DNA of 64,000 nucleotides from Mycolicibacterium cosmeticum (GCF_000613185.1 NZ_CCBB010000001.1:3141356-3205355); one strand, 5' to 3'; shown: positions 42,276 through 54,574, counted from the stretch's first letter. Translations and numbers: made by a program. Notes: generated by a model not told the origin, from the sequence alone.

Positions 42276-42674
42276 ATGCATCCCTTCCGTCAGGCCGTCG
42301 AGGCTCGCGATCCCGAGGCAATGGCCGCCCAACTGGCCGATGACGTCGTGTTCACCAGCCCGGTGGCGTTCAAGCCGTACCCGGGCAAGCCCATCACCGC
42401 CGCCATCCTGCGCGCCGTGCTGCGGGTGTTCGAAGATTTCCGCTACATCCGCGAGATCAACGACGGGGCCGATCACGCCTTGGTCTTCGAGGCCACAGTG
42501 TCGGGCAAGCGGATCACCGGCTGCGATTTCATCCACACCAACGAGGCGGGCCTGATCGACGATTTCATGGTGATGGTGCGTCCGCTGTCCGGTGCCCAGG
42601 CCCTGTCCGAGGCGATGGCCGCGCAGTTCGACCAGATCCAGCGCGAGGCGGCCGAGGAGGTGCAGAACCGGTGA
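42276..42674 (+). CDS. SnoaL/NTF2-like protein
   Basis: 132 residues with the cone-fold pattern HPFRQAVEARDPEAMAAQLADDVVFTSPV and the later FDFIHTNEAGLIDDFMVMVRP-like strand-turn (CDFIHTNEAGLIDDF). Members are isomerases, cyclases or dehydratases; the catalytic residues are not diagnostic here. The next gene starts inside its stop (GTGA). Confidence 0.84.
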   Translation: MHPFRQAVEARDPEAMAAQLADDVVFTSPVAFKPYPGKPITAAILRAVLRVFEDFRYIREINDGADHALVFEATVSGKRITGCDFIHTNEAGLIDDFMVMVRPLSGAQALSEAMAAQFDQIQREAAEEVQNR

Positions 42675-43708
42675 AGATCGGACTGGGCATCAACTACGCG
42701 GGCGGTTTCAAAGAGGTCGCCGCCGAGGTCGCCGACCTCGAGCGCGCGGGGCTGGACATCGTGTTCGTGCCGGAGGCGTATTCGTTCGACGCGGTGAGTG
42801 CGCTCGGCTACCTGGCCGCCAGCACCGAACGGGTGCAGCTGGCCTCGGGCATCCTGCAGCTCTACACCCGCACGCCCACGTTGACCGCGATGACGGCCGC
42901 CGGCTTGGACTACGTGTCCGACGGCCGGTTCATCCTGGGTCTGGGCGCTTCCGGCCCGCAGGTCATCGAGGGTTTCCACGGTGTGCCCTACGACGCACCG
43001 ATCGCCCGAACCCGGGAGGTGGTGCAGATCTGCCGGCAGGTGTGGCGTCGGGAACGGGTGCAGTTCGAGGGCGAGCACTACACCATCCCGCTGCCCAAGG
43101 ACCGCGGCACCGGCCTCGGGAAACCGCTGAAGCTCATCAACACGCCTGTCCGCGAACGGATCCCGGTTCTGCTGGCGGCGCTGGGCCCGAAGAACGTGGA
43201 GCTGACCGCCGAGATCGCCGAGGGCTGGCAGCCGATCTTCTTCCTGCCCGAGAAGGCCGGCGACGTCTGGGGCAAGGCGCTGCAGTCCGGCAAGGCCAAA
43301 CGCGATCCCGCGCTCGGCGAACTCGACGTCTATGCCGGGCCGGCGCTGGCCATCGGTGACGATGTCGAGCCGTTACGCGAATTCATCAAGCCGCACCTGG
43401 CGCTGTACATCGGCGGGATGGGCGCCAAGGGCAAGAACTTCTATCACGCGCTGGCCACCAGCTACGGCTACGGGCCGCAGGCCGACCGCATCCAGGAGCT
43501 CTACCTCGCCGGTGACAAGGAAGCCGCCGCCAAGGCCGTGCCCGACGAGCTGGTTCGCGACGTATCCCTGATCGGTTCGGCCGGCTTCGTCAAGGAACGG
43601 ATCGCGGCGTTCCGGGAGGCGGGGGTGACGGCACTGAACGTCGTGCCGTTCGCCGAGACCCCCGCCGACCGGGTGAAGCTGATCGAACGGCTGCGCGACC
43701 TGACCTAA
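42671..43708 (+). CDS. LLM-class F420-dependent oxidoreductase
   Basis: 345 residues. KIGLGINYAGG at the N-terminus, VFVPEAYSFDAVSALGYLA, and DGRFILGLGASGPQVIEGFHG are characteristic of the mycobacterial F420-dependent LLM family close to Rv3520c. Translationally coupled to the SnoaL-like gene, suggesting successive action on one substrate. Its stop overlaps the convergent cutinase stop. Confidence 0.9.
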   Translation: MKIGLGINYAGGFKEVAAEVADLERAGLDIVFVPEAYSFDAVSALGYLAASTERVQLASGILQLYTRTPTLTAMTAAGLDYVSDGRFILGLGASGPQVIEGFHGVPYDAPIARTREVVQICRQVWRRERVQFEGEHYTIPLPKDRGTGLGKPLKLINTPVRERIPVLLAALGPKNVELTAEIAEGWQPIFFLPEKAGDVWGKALQSGKAKRDPALGELDVYAGPALAIGDDVEPLREFIKPHLALYIGGMGAKGKNFYHALATSYGYGPQADRIQELYLAGDKEAAAKAVPDELVRDVSLIGSAGFVKERIAAFREAGVTALNVVPFAETPADRVKLIERLRDLT

Positions 43709-44433
43709 CGGTGCGCGGCCGCCTGATCCACCGGCTGCCCCGACCGCTGGCCGCCCAGCCGGGCGACCACATAGTCGGCCGCCTGATCGGTCAGCCCATT
43801 GCTCACGTACGCGTTGTGGGCGCCCTGGTCATGACCGGACGGTGAGCACACCGGGTCTTCCGGGATGCACAGGTCGTCAGTTTTTCCGACGTACCGGGAG
43901 CCGACGGTGATCGGCGGCGCGCCGGTGTAGATCATCTGCAGGAAGCCGCTCGAGGGCTTGCCGAACAGCGCCACCGCGGCCACATGGTCGGCGACCTCGG
44001 CCGGCATCGGTCCGGTCAGGCCCGGCGGCAGCGCGAAGCCCTGGGGCACCGCGTCGGCGGTGATGTACGCGGCCACCGCCGCGCCCTGCGAGAACCCGCC
44101 CAGAACCACCTTGGTGTTCGGGCAGGCCGCGGCGGTGGCACGGACCTTGTTGCTGGCGTCGATGACGCCGTCGGCGGCGGTCGCGAAGTCCAGCGTCGCC
44201 GGATAGTTCACGGCGTACTCCTCGACCGACTTACCGGGAGCCTTGGCGCGCACGGAGTCCACGAATGCCCGCCCGACACTGCCGACGCCCGCGGGTTCGA
44301 AAGTTCCCCGCGCGAACACCACCTGCACATCCGGACACGGATCGGCAGCGGCCGGAGTCGCGGCGGCCAACGACCCCGCCCCCACGAACACCGCCGATGC
44401 CACGGCACCCATCCAACGATCAATACGGTTCAT
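43705..44433 (-). CDS. Secreted cutinase
   Basis: 242 residues. Signal peptide to about ATPAAAD. CPDVQVVFARGTFEPAGVG is the family start, GGFSQGAA carries the nucleophile Ser, EDPVC supplies the Asp and the His is in GHDQGAHNAY. Four Cys fit two disulfides. Mycobacterial cutinase-like proteins hydrolyse ester lipids. The ATG at 44433 is chosen because the signal peptide starts there. Confidence 0.92.
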   Translation of the reverse strand: MNRIDRWMGAVASAVFVGAGSLAAATPAAADPCPDVQVVFARGTFEPAGVGSVGRAFVDSVRAKAPGKSVEEYAVNYPATLDFATAADGVIDASNKVRATAAACPNTKVVLGGFSQGAAVAAYITADAVPQGFALPPGLTGPMPAEVADHVAAVALFGKPSSGFLQMIYTGAPPITVGSRYVGKTDDLCIPEDPVCSPSGHDQGAHNAYVSNGLTDQAADYVVARLGGQRSGQPVDQAAAHR

Positions 44434-44552
44434 CGCTACCGCCCCACCAATTCGTCCCGACCCGCGGAGGCCCCGCTGCCCCGCGACAAGCACGGTGGGA
44501 GTACCCAGGGTCTGCACAACTGAATCAAAGACGAATGTGACGCGCAGCACAC

Positions 44553-47048
44553 TCAGTCGAGGCGGCCGGCCCCGGTCATCCGCACCACCGGAGATCCTTC
44601 CTCATCGGAGGCGGCCAGGTCCACCTCTATTTCGAAACCCCAGTCGTGGTCGCCGGCCGGATCGTCGAGGATCTGACGGACCCGCCACACGTCGGGTTGC
44701 CGGTCGAAGATCAGCAGCGCCGGCCCGCGGGCGTCCGCGCCGGTGCCCACCTCGTCGTGCTCGGCGTAGTACGCCGAGCCGAGCTCTTCCCACCGCTGCG
44801 CGGACCAGCCGCCATCGAGTGCACCCAGCTCGGCCCACCGGCGCCGCGCGAACAACTCGACCCGGCGGAACAGCGCGTTGCGCACCATCGCGGTGAACGC
44901 GCGGTCGTTGGCCGTCAGCGCCCGCACCGGAACCGTCACCGGCGCCGCCTCCGGCAGCTCACCACTGGTGAGTTTCTCCCATTCGTCGAGCAGGCTCGAA
45001 TCAACTTGGCGCACAAGCTCGCCCAACCATTCCACGATATCGGCCAGTTCACCGGTGCGGGCGGCGGCGGGCACCCCGGAGCGCAGCGCCTTGAACGTGT
45101 CGGACAGGTAGCGCAGCACCGCGCCCTCCGACCGCGTCAGCCCGTATTCGCTGACGAACTCGCGGAACGTGTGCGCCCGCTCCCACATCTCGCGTACCAC
45201 CGATTTCGGGGAGAGTTTCCCGTCGGCCGCCCACGGGTTGCTGCGCAGGTACACCTCGAAGGTGTGCTCCAGCAGTTCCTGCAGGGGTTTGGGATAGGTC
45301 ACCTCGTCGAGCAGTTCGATGCGCTCGTCGTACTCGATGCCGTCGGCTTTCATCTGGGCGACGGCTTCCCCCCGCGCCTTGTTCAACTGCGCGGCAAGGA
45401 TCTGGCGGGGATCCTCCAATGTCGCCTCGATCACCGAGACCACGTCCAGCGCATACGTTTCCGACTCGGGGTCCAAGACGTCCACCGCGGCCAGGGCGAA
45501 GGTCGACAGCGGCTGGTTGAGCGCAAAATCGGGCGGCAGGTCGACGGTCAACCGGTACTGTCGGCCATCGGGTTCCGGTTCGGGCAGCCGCTCCAGGATG
45601 CCGGCCTGCAACAGGGACCGGGCGATGCCGACGGCCTCCAGGATGAGCTTGAGCTGGCGTTTGCGTGGCTCGTGATTGTCGGTGAGCAGCCGGCGCATCG
45701 CCTCGAACGGATTCCCCGGCCGGTCGACGACGTCCAGGATCATCGCCGTCGACACCCGCATGTGGCTATGCAGTGGCTCCGGGGCGGCTTCCACCAGCCG
45801 CGTCATGGTCTGCTCGCTCCACGGCACCATGCCCTCCGGGACCTTGCGGCGCACCAGTTTCCGGCGCTTCTTCGGGTCGTCGGCGACCTTGGCGAACTGT
45901 TTGAGGTTCTCCACCTCGTGTTCGGGTGCCTGCACGACGACGGTGCCCGCGGTGTCGTAGCCGGCGCGGCCGGCCCGACCGGCGATCTGATGGAACTCGC
46001 GGGCATTGAGCAGCCGGGTGCGGGTGCCGTCGTACTTGGACAGCGCGGTGAACACCACGGTCCGGATCGGCACGTTGATGCCCACCCCCAAGGTGTCTGT
46101 GCCGCAGATGATCTTGAGCAGCCCGGCCTGGGCCAGCTGTTCGACCAGCCGGCGGTACTTGGGCAGCATGCCGGCGTGGTGCACCCCGATGCCGTGGCGC
46201 ACCAGCCGGGACAGCGTGGTACCGAACGCGGTCGAGAAGCGGAAGGCGCCGATGTGCGCGGCGATCGCGGCCTTCTCCTCCTTGGTGCACACGTTGACAC
46301 TCATCAGTGCCTGCGCGCGTTCCAGCGCCGCGGCCTGGGTGAAATGCACGACGTAGATCGGCACCTGCCGGGTGTCGAGCAGGTCGCCGATGGTCTCGTG
46401 CATGGGCGTGGTGGCATACGAATAGAACAGCGGCACCGGGCGCTGCGCCCCGGCCACCAGTGCCGTCGGCCGGCCGGTGCGCCGGGTGAGATCTTCGCGC
46501 AGGAACGTGACATCGCCGAGCGTCGCCGACATCAGCAGGAACTGGGCGCGGGGCAGTTCCAGCAGCGGCACCTGCCAGGCCCAGCCGCGGTCGGGGTCGC
46601 CGTAGAAGTGGAATTCGTCCATCACCACCAGGCCGATGTCCGCGGCGGCACCTTCGCGCAGTGCGACATTGGCCAGGATCTCCGCGGTGCAGGCGATGAT
46701 CGGCGCGTCGGCGTTCACGGAGGCATCGCCGGTCAGCATCCCGACGTTGGCCGCGCCGAACACCTCGGTCAGCGCGAAGAACTTCTCGCTGACCAGTGCC
46801 TTGATCGGTGCGGTGTAGAAGCTTCTGCCGTGCGCGGTCGCCAGCGCCGCGTAGATCGCCCCCGTCGCCACCAGCGACTTACCCGAACCGGTGGGCGTCG
46901 CCAGCACCACGTTCGCGCCGCTGACCAGTTCGATCAGCGCCTCCTCCTGAGCGGGGTACAGCACGGTGCCACGTCCCTCGGCCCAGGCCGCGAACGAGGT
47001 GAACAGTTCGTCGGAGTCGGTACCCGACGCAGGCAACAGGACGGTCAT
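44553..47048 (-). CDS. Ski2-like DExH helicase with DUF3516
   Basis: 831 residues. ATPTGSGKS (motif I), DEFH (motif II), SATLGD (motif III), GVGINVPIRTVVFTALSKYDG (motif V) and QIAGRAGRAG (motif VI) place it in the Ski2-like helicases, close to but shorter than mycobacterial HelY. The C-terminal half fits the DUF3516 domain. It probably unwinds RNA or structured nucleic acids. It is divergent from the kinase with about 60 bp between starts. Confidence 0.9.
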   Translation of the reverse strand: MTVLLPASGTDSDELFTSFAAWAEGRGTVLYPAQEEALIELVSGANVVLATPTGSGKSLVATGAIYAALATAHGRSFYTAPIKALVSEKFFALTEVFGAANVGMLTGDASVNADAPIIACTAEILANVALREGAAADIGLVVMDEFHFYGDPDRGWAWQVPLLELPRAQFLLMSATLGDVTFLREDLTRRTGRPTALVAGAQRPVPLFYSYATTPMHETIGDLLDTRQVPIYVVHFTQAAALERAQALMSVNVCTKEEKAAIAAHIGAFRFSTAFGTTLSRLVRHGIGVHHAGMLPKYRRLVEQLAQAGLLKIICGTDTLGVGINVPIRTVVFTALSKYDGTRTRLLNAREFHQIAGRAGRAGYDTAGTVVVQAPEHEVENLKQFAKVADDPKKRRKLVRRKVPEGMVPWSEQTMTRLVEAAPEPLHSHMRVSTAMILDVVDRPGNPFEAMRRLLTDNHEPRKRQLKLILEAVGIARSLLQAGILERLPEPEPDGRQYRLTVDLPPDFALNQPLSTFALAAVDVLDPESETYALDVVSVIEATLEDPRQILAAQLNKARGEAVAQMKADGIEYDERIELLDEVTYPKPLQELLEHTFEVYLRSNPWAADGKLSPKSVVREMWERAHTFREFVSEYGLTRSEGAVLRYLSDTFKALRSGVPAAARTGELADIVEWLGELVRQVDSSLLDEWEKLTSGELPEAAPVTVPVRALTANDRAFTAMVRNALFRRVELFARRRWAELGALDGGWSAQRWEELGSAYYAEHDEVGTGADARGPALLIFDRQPDVWRVRQILDDPAGDHDWGFEIEVDLAASDEEGSPVVRMTGAGRLD

Positions 47049-47111
47049 GTCCCGTCCAGCCTGCCTGACGGACCCGCCGCGCCGACAGGACGGGTCACAT
47101 ACCATTTGCCC

Positions 47112-48992
<1,881 letters not shown>

Positions 48993-49012
48993 CACGCTAG
49001 GGTCGGAACGCA

Positions 49013-50236
49013 ATGACGACATCAGATGCGTTGCGGCGCAGTGTGAAATCCGTTCTGGCGCTTGCTGGCGCGGTGGCGGTTGCCGCATGTGCCCACACCA
49101 ACGACACTCCCGCGTCCTCCAGTTCGGTTGCGGCGCCCACCGCTTCGGCGCCACCGATCGTCAGCCCCGCCCTGCTGGACGTCGGCAGCTACCCGACGGT
49201 TCCGCAACCACCGCTGGGCAATGCCGGCTCCATCGAGACCGGGGTGGCGGTGGACGCGCGCCGAATGTCCGAGTTCGTCATCGGGCCATGGGACGTCGAT
49301 CCGACCCTGATCAACCCATACCTGGACACCTATTACATCCTGGCCAACCCGCTGCTGCTGGCCCAGTTGGGCCCGGAAGCCATCGCGGCGGCCGCCCAAG
49401 GGCACGGGTTCGTCAACGGTTTCGCCTCCGCGCGCAACTCGGACAAGGCCGTGCTGGTCAATGCCGTGCTGCGGTTCCCCGACCCGGCCGCGGCCACCGC
49501 GGCGGCCGCGGCAATGGGCGACGCGGCGGCGGGCAGCCCGATCGGGGGCGCCCAACCGGTCCGCACCCCGATCGCCGGCCACCCGGAGGCCGTTGCCGTC
49601 ACCTACCCGTTCACCCCGCACGGTTCGGACCACCCGTGGGCGGTGGTCCGCTCGTTCACCCCGCACGGCACCTACGTGTTCATGCAGTTGGCGCAATCCT
49701 CGGACGGTCTGGACGGCGCGGCGGGGCTGGTAGCCAAGGCGATCGACGCGCAGGGGCCCGTCATCGACGGGTTCACCCCGACCGATCTGAAGGGCTTCGC
49801 CGACGTACCGCTGGACCCGACCGGCCTGCTGGCCCGCACCGTGCCGCAAACCGGTGACATCGCGCCGACCAAGAACGCCGTCTATCCCGCCAGGGCCGCC
49901 ATGCATTTCCAGACCGATCCGGTGGCGTCCAAAACCCTGTTCTCCGACACCGGGGTGACGGAGGTGGCGATGGGCAAGGCGAACGTGTATCAGGCCCGAG
50001 AACCGCTGACGGCGCTGATGATCACCAACGGGTTCAACACCGAGGTGCTGTCGGAGGCCGGGGCGAAACCGGCCGACCCGGTGCCCGCGCTGCCGGAAAG
50101 CCATTGTGTGGCACGGCCGAAGAGTTTCTACTGCGTGGCGCCCGCCGGCCGCTACGCGATCGAGGCCAGCGGGGCGCCGCTGCGTGACGTGCAGCAGTTG
50201 GTGGCCGCGCAGTACGTGCTGCTCACGGCGAAGTGA
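49013..50236 (+). CDS. Lipoprotein of a mycobacterial DUF7373-like family
   Basis: 407 residues. The lipobox is VAAC at Cys26, after a hydrophobic signal, so the mature protein is lipid-anchored. A Ser/Ala linker follows, then a mostly alpha/beta globular domain with LINPYLDTYYILANPLLLAQLGPEAIAAAAQ. Function unknown; I recognise the family pattern but not a role. The start is 20 nt after the kinase stop, and the 3' end overlaps the convergent PhyH-like gene by 14 nt. Confidence 0.82.
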   Translation: MTTSDALRRSVKSVLALAGAVAVAACAHTNDTPASSSSVAAPTASAPPIVSPALLDVGSYPTVPQPPLGNAGSIETGVAVDARRMSEFVIGPWDVDPTLINPYLDTYYILANPLLLAQLGPEAIAAAAQGHGFVNGFASARNSDKAVLVNAVLRFPDPAAATAAAAAMGDAAAGSPIGGAQPVRTPIAGHPEAVAVTYPFTPHGSDHPWAVVRSFTPHGTYVFMQLAQSSDGLDGAAGLVAKAIDAQGPVIDGFTPTDLKGFADVPLDPTGLLARTVPQTGDIAPTKNAVYPARAAMHFQTDPVASKTLFSDTGVTEVAMGKANVYQAREPLTALMITNGFNTEVLSEAGAKPADPVPALPESHCVARPKSFYCVAPAGRYAIEASGAPLRDVQQLVAAQYVLLTAK

Positions 50237-50909
50237 GCGGTCGGGTCAGCATGATCGGCCCCTGCGCCATGAACCGCGGGGTGTGACCGCGATGCCGGTC
50301 GGCGGCATGCACGGTGAACGGGTGCAGCAGATACATGTCGCCCGGCTGCCCGGTGGCGTGGGCGATCGGCCGCCCGGCACTGGCGGCGTCGGCGCGCCGG
50401 CCCGCCGTCACGGCATCCAACGGGTCATCCCCGAGCACCGCAGGCACATCCCGGTGTGAGCCCACCCGGATCCGGGTCGGCGCATCGTCCGGGCCCACCT
50501 CGGACAGCAGGGTCAGCACCAGCACCGTGTGTGGTTGCCGCGATACCGCCCAGGAGCCGTCGGGCAGCGGGGTGTTCAGGTCGAGATGCCAGCCGCGGTC
50601 GTCGACATCCGAGGGAAGCGGGAACCGGATGACGATGTTGCCCAACGATCCCCGCGGAACCCAGCGGCCGGCGCCCAGCACCGCGTCCAGCGCTGCCGAC
50701 AGGCCCGGAGGTCGGGTCAGCTCGTGGAATGGTCCGGCACCGGACAAGTCCGAGGTCCACACCACCGAATCGGTCCACAGCTCGGGCCGGTCGGCGGCCA
50801 GTCCGAGGCGCTGCCACAGCAGTGTCTGCGCGGCGCGGGCGGCCTCGCGCACCGCGGTGCCGTCGATGCGCAGGTAGCCGTCGCGGCCGAAGGCGTCGAC
50901 GTCGATCAC
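50223..50909 (-). CDS. Phytanoyl-CoA dioxygenase (PhyH)-like protein
   Basis: 228 residues. The HxD pair is HLD in GWHLDLNT and the distal metal His is in LHPFTVHAADRHRG, with Arg in that stretch for 2-oxoglutarate. This is the Fe(II)/2-oxoglutarate dioxygenase jelly roll. The substrate is unknown. It starts with GTG at 50909, about 50 nt after the acyl-CoA dehydrogenase stop on the same strand; cotranscription is possible. Confidence 0.8.
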   Translation of the reverse strand: MIDVDAFGRDGYLRIDGTAVREAARAAQTLLWQRLGLAADRPELWTDSVVWTSDLSGAGPFHELTRPPGLSAALDAVLGAGRWVPRGSLGNIVIRFPLPSDVDDRGWHLDLNTPLPDGSWAVSRQPHTVLVLTLLSEVGPDDAPTRIRVGSHRDVPAVLGDDPLDAVTAGRRADAASAGRPIAHATGQPGDMYLLHPFTVHAADRHRGHTPRFMAQGPIMLTRPLTSP

Positions 50910-50958
50910 ACCCGCCAGGGTGCCCTGACGGGTGCGGTCGGCGCCAATGGTTTTCGGG

Positions 50959-52170
50959 TCAGCGGATGGCCAGGCCGGTGATGGCCCGCGAGATCACCAG
51001 GCGCTGAATCTCGCTGGTGCCCTCGAAGATGGTGAAGATCTTGGCGTCGCGGTGCATGCGCTCCACCGGGTAGTCCCGGGTGTAGCCGTTGCCGCCGAGG
51101 ATCTGGATGGCCTCGTCGGTGACGTAGACGGCGGTCTCGCTGGCCACCAGCTTGGCCATCGACCCCTCGGCATTGTCGAAGGGCTGGTTGTTGCGGGCCA
51201 TCCAGCCGGCCCGCCAGACCAGCATGCGGGCGGCGTCGATCCGGCACTTCATATCCGCCAGCTTGAACGCGACGGCCTGGAACTCACCGATCTTGCGGCC
51301 GAATTGCTCACGCTGGCTGGCGTACTCGAGCGCGTACTCGTACGCCGCCCGGGCCACGCCGACGGCCATCGCACCGACGGTGGGTCGGGTGCGTTCGAAG
51401 GTCTTCATGGCGGCCTGGCCGCCGGCGGACGCCCCGGACTTCACCCGGGCGACCCGCTCCTCGAACTTCTCCCGGCCACCGAGGATCATGTCCTCGGGCA
51501 GGCGGACGTTGTCGAGCACCACCTCGGCGGTGTGTGACGCGCGGATACCGTGCTTCTTGAACTTCTGGCCCTGGCTGAGCCCGTGCGTGTCGGGCGGGAT
51601 GATGAACGTGGCCTGCCCGCGGGAACCCAGCTCGGGGTACACCGACGCCACCACTATGTGCACGTTGGCGATGCCGCCGTTGGTGGCCCAGGTCTTGGTG
51701 CCGTTGAGCACCCACTCGCGGGTGGCCTCGTCGAAGCGCGCCCGGGTGCGGATGGCGCCGACGTCGGAGCCGGCGTCGGGTTCCGACGAGCAGAACGCCG
51801 CCAGCTGCGGCTCGCCCGGTGTGCCGAACATGGCGGGCAGCCACTGGCCGACCTGTTCGGGAGTTCCGTTGCCTGCCAACGCCGCCGCGGCCAGCCCGGT
51901 GCCCAGGATGGACAGCGCGATACCGGCGTCACCCCAGAACAGTTCCTCGAAGACGGTGATGAAGCCCAGCCCGCTCGGCTCGGCGGCCTGCGTGCCGAAG
52001 AACTCGGGCGAGTACAGGCCGATCTTGGCGGCCTCCGCGATGATCGGCCAGGGCGTCTCTTCGCGTTCGTCCCACTCCGAGGCGGCGGGGCGCACGACGT
52101 CGGCGGCGAACTGGTGTACCCAGTCGCGCACCTCGATGACATCGTCGGACAGTTGCAGGGAAAAGGTCAT
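50959..52170 (-). CDS. Acyl-CoA dehydrogenase
   Basis: 403 residues. Typical blocks are [68 protein letters not shown] and [34 protein letters not shown], with the catalytic Glu in the last. It oxidises a fatty acyl-CoA with FAD. Start is the ATG with GGAGT upstream; a longer frame runs through the tetR gene and is rejected. tetR lies 26 nt upstream. Confidence 0.94.
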   Translation of the reverse strand: MTFSLQLSDDVIEVRDWVHQFAADVVRPAASEWDEREETPWPIIAEAAKIGLYSPEFFGTQAAEPSGLGFITVFEELFWGDAGIALSILGTGLAAAALAGNGTPEQVGQWLPAMFGTPGEPQLAAFCSSEPDAGSDVGAIRTRARFDEATREWVLNGTKTWATNGGIANVHIVVASVYPELGSRGQATFIIPPDTHGLSQGQKFKKHGIRASHTAEVVLDNVRLPEDMILGGREKFEERVARVKSGASAGGQAAMKTFERTRPTVGAMAVGVARAAYEYALEYASQREQFGRKIGEFQAVAFKLADMKCRIDAARMLVWRAGWMARNNQPFDNAEGSMAKLVASETAVYVTDEAIQILGGNGYTRDYPVERMHRDAKIFTIFEGTSEIQRLVISRAITGLAIR

Positions 52171-52196
52171 GGCGGACTCCTGAAATGACTTGGTGC

Positions 52197-52808
52197 TCAG
52201 GGTTTCTTGGGAATGGTGTGGCGTTCCAGAACGGCGGTGATCTGGTCCACCCAGGCTTCGAAGTAGCGGTCGTCGCCGACGTTGCCCGGGGTGCGGTCGG
52301 TCAGCGCGCGCAGCGTGGCGAAGTAACTCAGGGAGGCGATGGCGACGGCCGCCGCCGCTTCCGGGTCGGGGATCTGCGTGCGGCCCGACTCGTTGGACCG
52401 GGTGAGCTCGTCGGCGAACCGTTGATAGGCGTTGTCGGTGATGATCTGCCAGGTCTTCTCGTCCAGGTCGCCCAGTTCGTCGGGCTCGCGCAGCATCACC
52501 CGCAGCAACTCTTCGCTCTCGGTGAGATTGCTCCAGATCAGCTGACCCGCGGTGCGGACCGCGTTCTCCATACCCTTCGGTTCGCCCGAGTCGTACTGTT
52601 CGCGGGCGGTCACGATCTTCTCGATCCGATTGGCGACGGCCTCTTCGAGAAGTGCGCGTTTGGAACTGAAGTGCTTGTACAAGGCCCCCGAACCGGGTGC
52701 CAGCCCGGCCGCCTGCTGGATGTCGGCCACCGACGTGGCGGCATAGCCCTTGGCCGCGAACAGTTGCAGCGCGGTGGCCATGAGTTGATCGCGACGGGAG
52801 GCGGTCAC
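52197..52808 (-). CDS. TetR-family regulator of the acyl-CoA dehydrogenase
   Basis: 203 residues. The HTH is [37 protein letters not shown]. The C-terminal domain is helical. The GTG start is 3 nt from a 22-bp palindrome at 52811-52832, so it probably represses itself and the acyl-CoA dehydrogenase behind it. Confidence 0.9.
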   Translation of the reverse strand: MTASRRDQLMATALQLFAAKGYAATSVADIQQAAGLAPGSGALYKHFSSKRALLEEAVANRIEKIVTAREQYDSGEPKGMENAVRTAGQLIWSNLTESEELLRVMLREPDELGDLDEKTWQIITDNAYQRFADELTRSNESGRTQIPDPEAAAAVAIASLSYFATLRALTDRTPGNVGDDRYFEAWVDQITAVLERHTIPKKP

Positions 52809-52810
52809 AA

Positions 52811-52832
52811 GGTGAGAGAGTACTCACTCACC
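52811..52832. promoter_or_regulatory. Palindromic TetR operator
   Basis: A 22-bp palindrome GGTGAG-A-GAGTACTC-A-CTCACC with one mismatched pair, centred on GTAC, directly before tetR and 60 nt before the divergent DUF3159 gene. Confidence 0.75.
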
Positions 52833-52891
52833 TAGCGGGTAGCAAATTCTGCGGAGCGGGTGCCGCGTCCCTGCACGTACCCTTGGCGGGT

Positions 52892-53512
52892 ATGACGAAC
52901 ACGCAGTCGCCGGCCGCCGCGCTGCTGGCCCGGGCGGGCGGTGTGCGGGGTTTGGTCCACACGGCGCTGCCGGTCACCGTTTTCGCGTTCACCTCCGCCG
53001 TGGCGGGGCTGGTGCCGGCCGTCGCGGCCGCGGTCGGCGTGGCCGTGCTGATGCTGGCGTGGCAACTGCTGCGCCGGGAATCGGCCCGGCCCGCGCTGTT
53101 CGGGTTCGCCGGTGTACTGGTCTGCGCGGCGCTGGCCTTCATCACCGGCCAGGCCAAGGACTTCTACCTTCCGGGCATCTGGATGTACCTCGGGATGGCC
53201 ATCGCCTTCACGGTCTCGGTGCTCATCCGCAGGCCCCTGGTCGGGGTGATCTGGGCCCGGGTCACCGGCCGGGACGACAGTTGGCGCGGAATCCGCCGGG
53301 CCCGGCTGGCTTTCGACACCGTCACCGTGCTGATGGCCCTGGTGTCCTGGACCCGCTTCCTGGTCCAGTATCACCTGTACGACACCGACCAGGCCGAGCT
53401 GCTGGCCATCGCCCGCGTCGCCATGGGGTGGCCGGTGTTCGCCGTCACCTCCTCGCTGATCTACCTGGCCATTCGCACCGCGATCAGGGCCGTTCCGCAC
53501 CCGGCCGACTGA
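52892..53512 (+). CDS. DUF3159 membrane protein
   Basis: 206 residues with about six membrane segments. FITGQAKDFYLPGIWMYLGMAIAFTVSVLIRRPLVGVIW in the middle is a recognisable DUF3159 pattern. Function unknown. TACCCT lies about 12 nt before the ATG and no ribosome binding site is visible, consistent with a leaderless start. It is divergent from tetR and precedes the MoxR operon. Confidence 0.82.
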   Translation: MTNTQSPAAALLARAGGVRGLVHTALPVTVFAFTSAVAGLVPAVAAAVGVAVLMLAWQLLRRESARPALFGFAGVLVCAALAFITGQAKDFYLPGIWMYLGMAIAFTVSVLIRRPLVGVIWARVTGRDDSWRGIRRARLAFDTVTVLMALVSWTRFLVQYHLYDTDQAELLAIARVAMGWPVFAVTSSLIYLAIRTAIRAVPHPAD

Positions 53513-53566
53513 GGCCAGCGAATTCCGGTGGGTATGAAGTGAGCGCCCGCGGGGTATCCGGCCGGG

Positions 53567-54568
53567 ATGACGACGGCGGGTGTGCGGCTCAACGATCGCG
53601 ACGTGGCCGAGGCCCAGCACATCGTGGGTGCGGTGGCCACGGCGTTCTCGGCCAAGGTGGTGGGCCAGGAACACCTGCGCGAATCGATGCTGCTCGGGCT
53701 GCTGGCCGGTGGCCACCTGCTGATCGAAAGCGTGCCAGGACTGGCGAAGACCACGGCGGCCCGGGTGATCGCCGAGTCGATCCACGGGGGCTTCCGGCGC
53801 ATCCAGTGCACACCGGACCTGTTGCCCAGCGACATCATCGGCACGCAGATCTATGACGCCGCGGCGAACACCTTCGTCACCCAGCTCGGCCCCGTGCACA
53901 CCAATATCGTGCTGCTCGACGAGATCAACCGTTCCAGTGCCAAGACGCAGAGCGCCATGCTGGAGGCGATGGAGGAACGCCAGACCACCATCGCCGGCGT
54001 CGAATACCCCATCCCCGAACCGTTTCTGGTCATCGCCACCCAGAACCCTGTCGACCAGGAGGGCACCTACCCGCTCTCCGAGGCGCAGACCGACCGCTTC
54101 ATGCTCAAGGACATCGTCCGCTACCCGTCGGTCGACGACGAGGTCGAGATCATCGCCAGGATGGACACCGGCCTGTACGACAAGGACCATCACAGCGCCC
54201 CGGTCGTCGGCGTCGACGACATCCGCAGGGTGCAGCGCCTGGCCGGTGCCGTACACCTGGACCGCGCGCTCATCCAGTACGCCAGCACCCTGGTGGCCGT
54301 CACCAGGGCGCCCGACGGACACCTGCCGGCCAACATGGCGCGGTTGATCGAGTACGGGGCCAGCCCACGCGCCACCATCGCCTTCTGCCGCACGGCCCGC
54401 GCAGTGGCCGTGCTGCGCGGCCGCGCCCACGTGGTCCCCGAGGACATCGCCCACGTCGCACACCGGGTGTTGCGGCACCGGCTCGTCCTCGGCTTCGAGG
54501 CGGCCAGCGCCAGGATCACCCCGGATACGGTGGTCGACGCGGTGCTGCGGGCCGTCCGGGTGCCCTGA
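53567..54568 (+). CDS. MoxR-type AAA+ ATPase
   Basis: 333 residues. Walker A is ESVPGLAKTTAAR, Walker B is LLDEINRSSAKTQSAMLEAMEE and sensor I is in ATQNPVDQEGTYPL. MoxR ATPases assist maturation or remodelling of von Willebrand factor A domain partners. It is the first gene of a six-gene cluster of that type. Confidence 0.94.
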   Translation: MTTAGVRLNDRDVAEAQHIVGAVATAFSAKVVGQEHLRESMLLGLLAGGHLLIESVPGLAKTTAARVIAESIHGGFRRIQCTPDLLPSDIIGTQIYDAAANTFVTQLGPVHTNIVLLDEINRSSAKTQSAMLEAMEERQTTIAGVEYPIPEPFLVIATQNPVDQEGTYPLSEAQTDRFMLKDIVRYPSVDDEVEIIARMDTGLYDKDHHSAPVVGVDDIRRVQRLAGAVHLDRALIQYASTLVAVTRAPDGHLPANMARLIEYGASPRATIAFCRTARAVAVLRGRAHVVPEDIAHVAHRVLRHRLVLGFEAASARITPDTVVDAVLRAVRVP

Positions 54569-54574
54569 CCGGCG

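Noticed and set aside
50959..52827. 622-codon frame extending the acyl-CoA dehydrogenase
   Set aside because: The extension is tetR read in another frame; the ATG at 52170 gives the normal family length.
53550..53566. GGGTAT close to the MoxR start
   Set aside because: No GTTT at the right spacing; probably chance.
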